From positions 124,001 through 188,000 of the forward strand of contig NZ_JACONZ010000003.1 of the NCBI RefSeq assembly GCF_014287275.1: DNA of 64,000 nt. Reading direction: 5' to 3'. Source of the stretch: Anaerofilum hominis (GTDB lineage: Bacteria > Bacillota > Clostridia > Oscillospirales > Ruminococcaceae). Position numbers and translations under genes: made by a program. Positions within the stretch are counted from its first letter, which is position 1. Each line of letters begins with the position of its first letter. This document shows, one piece after another, positions 61,279 through 64,000 of this stretch. The notes below the pieces were generated by a model that saw nothing but the letters and a program-made list of their open reading frames with translations, was not told where the DNA came from and did not search any database.

Positions 61279-62736
61279 ATGGAGGAGAAAAAACAGGAAA
61301 AAAAGGGGCTGCAGATCAGCGCCAGGACCTTTGTCATCACGCTGGCTGTGCTGCTGTTTATCGTGGTGCTGGCCGGGGTGCTCACGCTGGTGCTGCCCCA
61401 GGGCAGTTTTGAATACGCGCTGGTGGACGGGCGGCAGACCGTGGTGCCCGGCACCTATCACCTGACGCAGACGGTGCGGCTGCCGGTCTGGCACTGGCTG
61501 ACTGCGCCGGTGGAGGTGCTGTTCAGCAGCGAGGGCGTGACCGCGGCCATGATCATCGCCTTTTTGCTGCTCATCGGCGGCACCTTTCAGGTGCTGGATG
61601 AAAGCCGGGTGCTCAACTATATCATCACGGCGGTGATCCACAGGTTCGGGCACAAAAAATACAGGCTGCTGCTGATGATGGTCTTTCTGTGCATGCTGGT
61701 GGGCTCCACCATCGGCATGTTTGAGGAGACGGTCACGCTGGTGCCCATCACGGTAGCCCTGGCCCTGTCGCTGGGGTGGGATTCCCTGGTGGGCCTGGGG
61801 ATGAGCATCCTGTCGGTGGGCTTTGGCTTTGCGTCGGCAACGTTCAACCCCTTTACCGTGGGCATCACTCAAAAGCTGGCCGGCCTGCCCGCTTTCAGCG
61901 GACTGGCGCTCCGGGCGGGGGTCTTTGTGCTGGTCTACGCCCTGCTGTCCGCCTTTTTGCTGCGGTACGCAAAGCGGGTGGAAAAAGATCCGCGCTCCTC
62001 GCTGGTGTGGGAGCACGACCTGTCCATCCGGGACCGGTATCTGTCCAGCGTGGACGGGAACATTCTGGCTGAAAAAGAGATCCGCCGGGCCGCGCTGGTG
62101 TTCGGCTGCGGCTTCGGGGTGGTGTTGGTCTATATCCTGGCGGGCTTTTTTGTGGAGGGACTGTCCGATTACTCTCTGCCGGTGATGGCGCTCTGCTTCA
62201 CGGTGGGCGGCCTTGCGGCCGGGCGCATTGCGGGGCTGAAAAAGGGGCTGGCGAAAAACTTTTTCTCCGGCATGGGCGCCATCGCGCCCAGCGTGCTGCT
62301 GATCCTGCTGGCCCTCAGCGCAAAATTTCTCCTCTCCGAGGGCGGTATCATGGACACGATCCTCAACGCCGCCTACGGCGTGATCGCCGGCGCCTCGCCC
62401 TATACGGCCGTGCTGCTGCTGTTGGCCTTTGTGCTGCTGCTGCAGTTTTTCATCGGCTCGGCCACAGCCAAGGCGTTTCTCATCATGCCGCTGGTGCTGC
62501 CGCTGGTCGATCTTGTCGGTCTCACCCGGCAGACCGCCGTGCAGGCGTTTTTGTTCGGGGATGGATTTACCAACATGATCTTTCCCACCAATGCGGTGCT
62601 GCTCATCTCCATCGGCCTGGTGGGGGTGTCCTATGGCAAGTGGTTCAAATGGACCTGGAAGCTGCAGCTGGGCACCCTGCTGCTCAGCGTGGCGGTGCTG
62701 ATGGGCTGCGTGGCGCTGGGCTACGGGCCGTTCTGA
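61279..62736 (+). CDS. YfcC-family permease (second paralogue)
   Basis: 485 residues, about twelve helices, the same family as the permease at 37.4 kb. Shared landmarks are VPGTYHL.., CMLVGSTIGMFEETVTLVPI, GFASATFNPFTVGITQKLAG, and FGDGFTNMIFPTNAVLL near the C-terminus. The aromatic and polar residues at the SGSGQA position of the first paralogue differ (IGSATAKAF), hinting at another substrate. It has its own TTGACA promoter and no lysine riboswitch. ATG 61279 follows GGGGGGAG. Confidence 0.88.
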   Translation: MEEKKQEKKGLQISARTFVITLAVLLFIVVLAGVLTLVLPQGSFEYALVDGRQTVVPGTYHLTQTVRLPVWHWLTAPVEVLFSSEGVTAAMIIAFLLLIGGTFQVLDESRVLNYIITAVIHRFGHKKYRLLLMMVFLCMLVGSTIGMFEETVTLVPITVALALSLGWDSLVGLGMSILSVGFGFASATFNPFTVGITQKLAGLPAFSGLALRAGVFVLVYALLSAFLLRYAKRVEKDPRSSLVWEHDLSIRDRYLSSVDGNILAEKEIRRAALVFGCGFGVVLVYILAGFFVEGLSDYSLPVMALCFTVGGLAAGRIAGLKKGLAKNFFSGMGAIAPSVLLILLALSAKFLLSEGGIMDTILNAAYGVIAGASPYTAVLLLLAFVLLLQFFIGSATAKAFLIMPLVLPLVDLVGLTRQTAVQAFLFGDGFTNMIFPTNAVLLISIGLVGVSYGKWFKWTWKLQLGTLLLSVAVLMGCVALGYGPF

Positions 62737-62795
62737 AAGCGGATAAAGTACAGGGCAGGTGCACTGCAAACCAATCCACAATAAAAGAATGTACA

Positions 62796-62844
62796 AAAAG
62801 GTGCTTTTCCGGTGGGCAAACTCAGCCGGGAAAGCGCCTTTTTT
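62796..62844 (+). terminator. intrinsic terminator after the second YfcC gene
   Basis: AAAAAGGTGCTTTTCCGG pairs with CCGGGAAAGCGCCTTTTTT. Confidence 0.85.
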
Positions 62845-63133
62845 GCGTTGTGATGGCGGTTTGTATGTGTGTCCTTACAAAATTGTATTCGAAGGTCACG
62901 GTCTCTTTTTTGTTTTTTGATGCAGACCCTGAGGGCAATGGGACCGCAAATGAGACCCCGGCAGCCGCCTCTGCACATACCGATCGGGAACAGTGTTTCC
63001 GTAAGCGGTCCGGGGGGTGTTCTGCGCATAAAAAACTTTCAGCTCTAATGAATTGAAAGGGAAATCTTTGTCCAAAAGCACAACGGAAAATTTATGAAAT
63101 GTCACAAAAAAGAGGTTGTGTGCACATCACCGC

Positions 63134-63163
63134 TTGACAAGAAGAGAGGGTGTGCGTTATGGT
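63134..63163 (+). promoter_or_regulatory. promoter of the MBL-fold gene
   Basis: TTGACA (63134-63139), 18 bases, TATGGT (63158-63163). Confidence 0.6.
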
Positions 63164-63211
63164 AAGTTATAAAATTAAGTTTTGTAACTATATTTTTTAA
63201 GGAGCATGATC

Positions 63212-64000
63212 ATGCAAGACTTCAGGGTTACTTGGATCGGAGAAGGCGTCTACAGCATTCTGGACGCGGGTGATTCTTCCTTCTATGTAGTGGAGGGGCA
63301 AGAGAAAGCGGCGGTGATCGATACCGGTATCACCCCAGGGGGCAAGATCCTCCCGACGGTACGCCAATTGACTCAAAAACCATTGGTACTGGCTATTACC
63401 CACGCCCATATTGATCATATGCATCATATGGATGAATTTGAAGAGATCTATCTTTGCCATGAAGAATTAAAGCTTCCCTCGGAAATATTATGCCAACACA
63501 TGCATGGTAAACAGTTGGACTTGGAGGCCACCCAGGGTGTCCATACCGGATCGGTGATCGATCTGGGAAAAGAGAAGCTGGAGATTTGCCAGGTGCCGGG
63601 GCATACCCCGGGCAGTGTGGTCTTTTGGGACGCAAGCCGCGATCTGCTGTTCACAGGGGACGCGATCGGCAGCGGTTATGGCGTCTGGCTGCAGGTGCCC
63701 GGCGCAATGCCGCTGGAGGTCTATTACCACAGCCTTATCTCCTTGATGAAGTGGCTGGTGGAGCGAGGCGGACGGATGAAATTTTGGGGTGGACACAGCT
63801 ATCAACAGTTCCAGTCCACTTTGGTGCCGGGCTACAATCCGCTTAGTTTGGGTTTGTTGGCCGACCTGATCGACCTAGTGGACGGAGTAGTGAGTGGTTC
63901 CATTGTGGGACGCGTCAGCAATGCGGACAAGGTGATGGGCCTTGAGCCGGCGCTCTATGCCAGCTTTGGTCGCGCAGAACTGCAATATCTGCCCTCACAC
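63212..64000 (+). CDS. MBL-fold metallo-hydrolase, 5' part (cut by window edge)
   Basis: 263 residues are visible and the frame is still open at the window end. The metallo-beta-lactamase fold has the zinc motif THAHIDHMHH (HxHxDH, near residue 63), VPGHTPGSVVFW (next His), LLFTGDAIG (bridging Asp) and FWGGHS (last His). Members include glyoxalase II-like and lactonase-like hydrolases; the substrate is unknown. ATG 63212 follows AAGGAG (63199-63204) at seven bases. Base composition and codon choice are less GC-rich than most of the window. Confidence 0.88.
   Translation, partial: MQDFRVTWIGEGVYSILDAGDSSFYVVEGQEKAAVIDTGITPGGKILPTVRQLTQKPLVLAITHAHIDHMHHMDEFEEIYLCHEELKLPSEILCQHMHGKQLDLEATQGVHTGSVIDLGKEKLEICQVPGHTPGSVVFWDASRDLLFTGDAIGSGYGVWLQVPGAMPLEVYYHSLISLMKWLVERGGRMKFWGGHSYQQFQSTLVPGYNPLSLGLLADLIDLVDGVVSGSIVGRVSNADKVMGLEPALYASFGRAELQYLPSH

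Larger units (their letters stand above)
62737..63211 (+). other. 475-bp gap with terminator and promoter
   Basis: Holds the terminator at 62796-62844 and the promoter at 63134-63163. The middle (62850-63130) shows lower GC and no recognisable gene. Confidence 0.6.

Overview
The window is GC-rich chromosomal DNA from a low-redundancy Firmicutes genome. The gene set points to a spore-forming, anaerobic Clostridia lineage, most likely Oscillospirales/Ruminococcaceae (Faecalibacterium/Subdoligranulum-like). The evidence is a SpoIIP homologue behind a sigma-E-like promoter, a ZapA homologue, U32 peptidase, an mreB-mreC-mreD-PBP2-minD-mgsA run, MATE and YfcC transporters, strong AGGAGG-type ribosome binding sites, frequent GTG/TTG starts and many TTGACA-17-TATAAT promoters. 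No rRNA, tRNA, CRISPR array, prophage or transposase gene was seen. Genus-level assignment is inference.

Layout. 1-5.4 kb: 5' part of glycogen phosphorylase (leftward), then zapA-U32 peptidase, a repeat-filled gap, and dut-DUF4321-maf. 5.5-13 kb: MATE exporter, then the cell-shape and division block mreB/mreC/mreD/PBP2/minD/mgsA. 13-18.8 kb: a DUF2971 protein, hisS-aspS, and an OFA-type MFS carrier whose start codon lies in a long RNA stem. 19-23 kb: creatininase-family amidohydrolase, DUF4177 protein, then leftward AlaX editing protein and a flippase. 23.7-28 kb: ribbon-helix-helix regulator plus ClpB; a divergent XRE regulator/small membrane protein pair with twin operators. 28-36.8 kb, all leftward: nucleoside hydrolase, an AT-rich Vat-type acetyltransferase, a surface 5'-nucleotidase with a BtpA-like partner, and asnS with a GntR-RCK_C regulator. 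36.8-40.2 kb: a lysine riboswitch in front of a YfcC permease and an M20 amidohydrolase. 40.6-46.5 kb: spoIIP, two tandem-repeat tracts, a YhfC protease, an Mn2+ riboswitch with mntP, and a DEAD-box helicase. 46.9-53 kb: an OpuC-like ABC pair with a catalytically degenerate ATPase, a small membrane protein, deoxyinosine glycosylase, a diguanylate cyclase and azlCD. 53-64 kb: gamma-carbonic anhydrase, a uridine-kinase-like protein, an AT-rich membrane protein opposite an XRE regulator, AlkD, a double GT-C glycosyltransferase, a second YfcC permease and the 5' part of an MBL-fold hydrolase.

Functional themes. Elongation and division are concentrated at 7-13 kb. Several genes are under recognisable RNA control (lysine riboswitch, yybP-ykoY riboswitch, start-occluding hairpins). 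The gaps carry an unusual load of repeats: a family of TTTTTATTGC-N3-GCAATAAAAA palindromes, a GC-rich composite element near them, a perfect (CAGGG)11 tract, a degenerate 16-bp minisatellite, and several partly decayed direct duplications. The most interesting items for follow-up are the lysine-controlled YfcC/M20 unit, the degenerate OpuCA-like ATPase, the twin-operator XRE module, the RHH-ClpB unit and the dispersed palindrome family.
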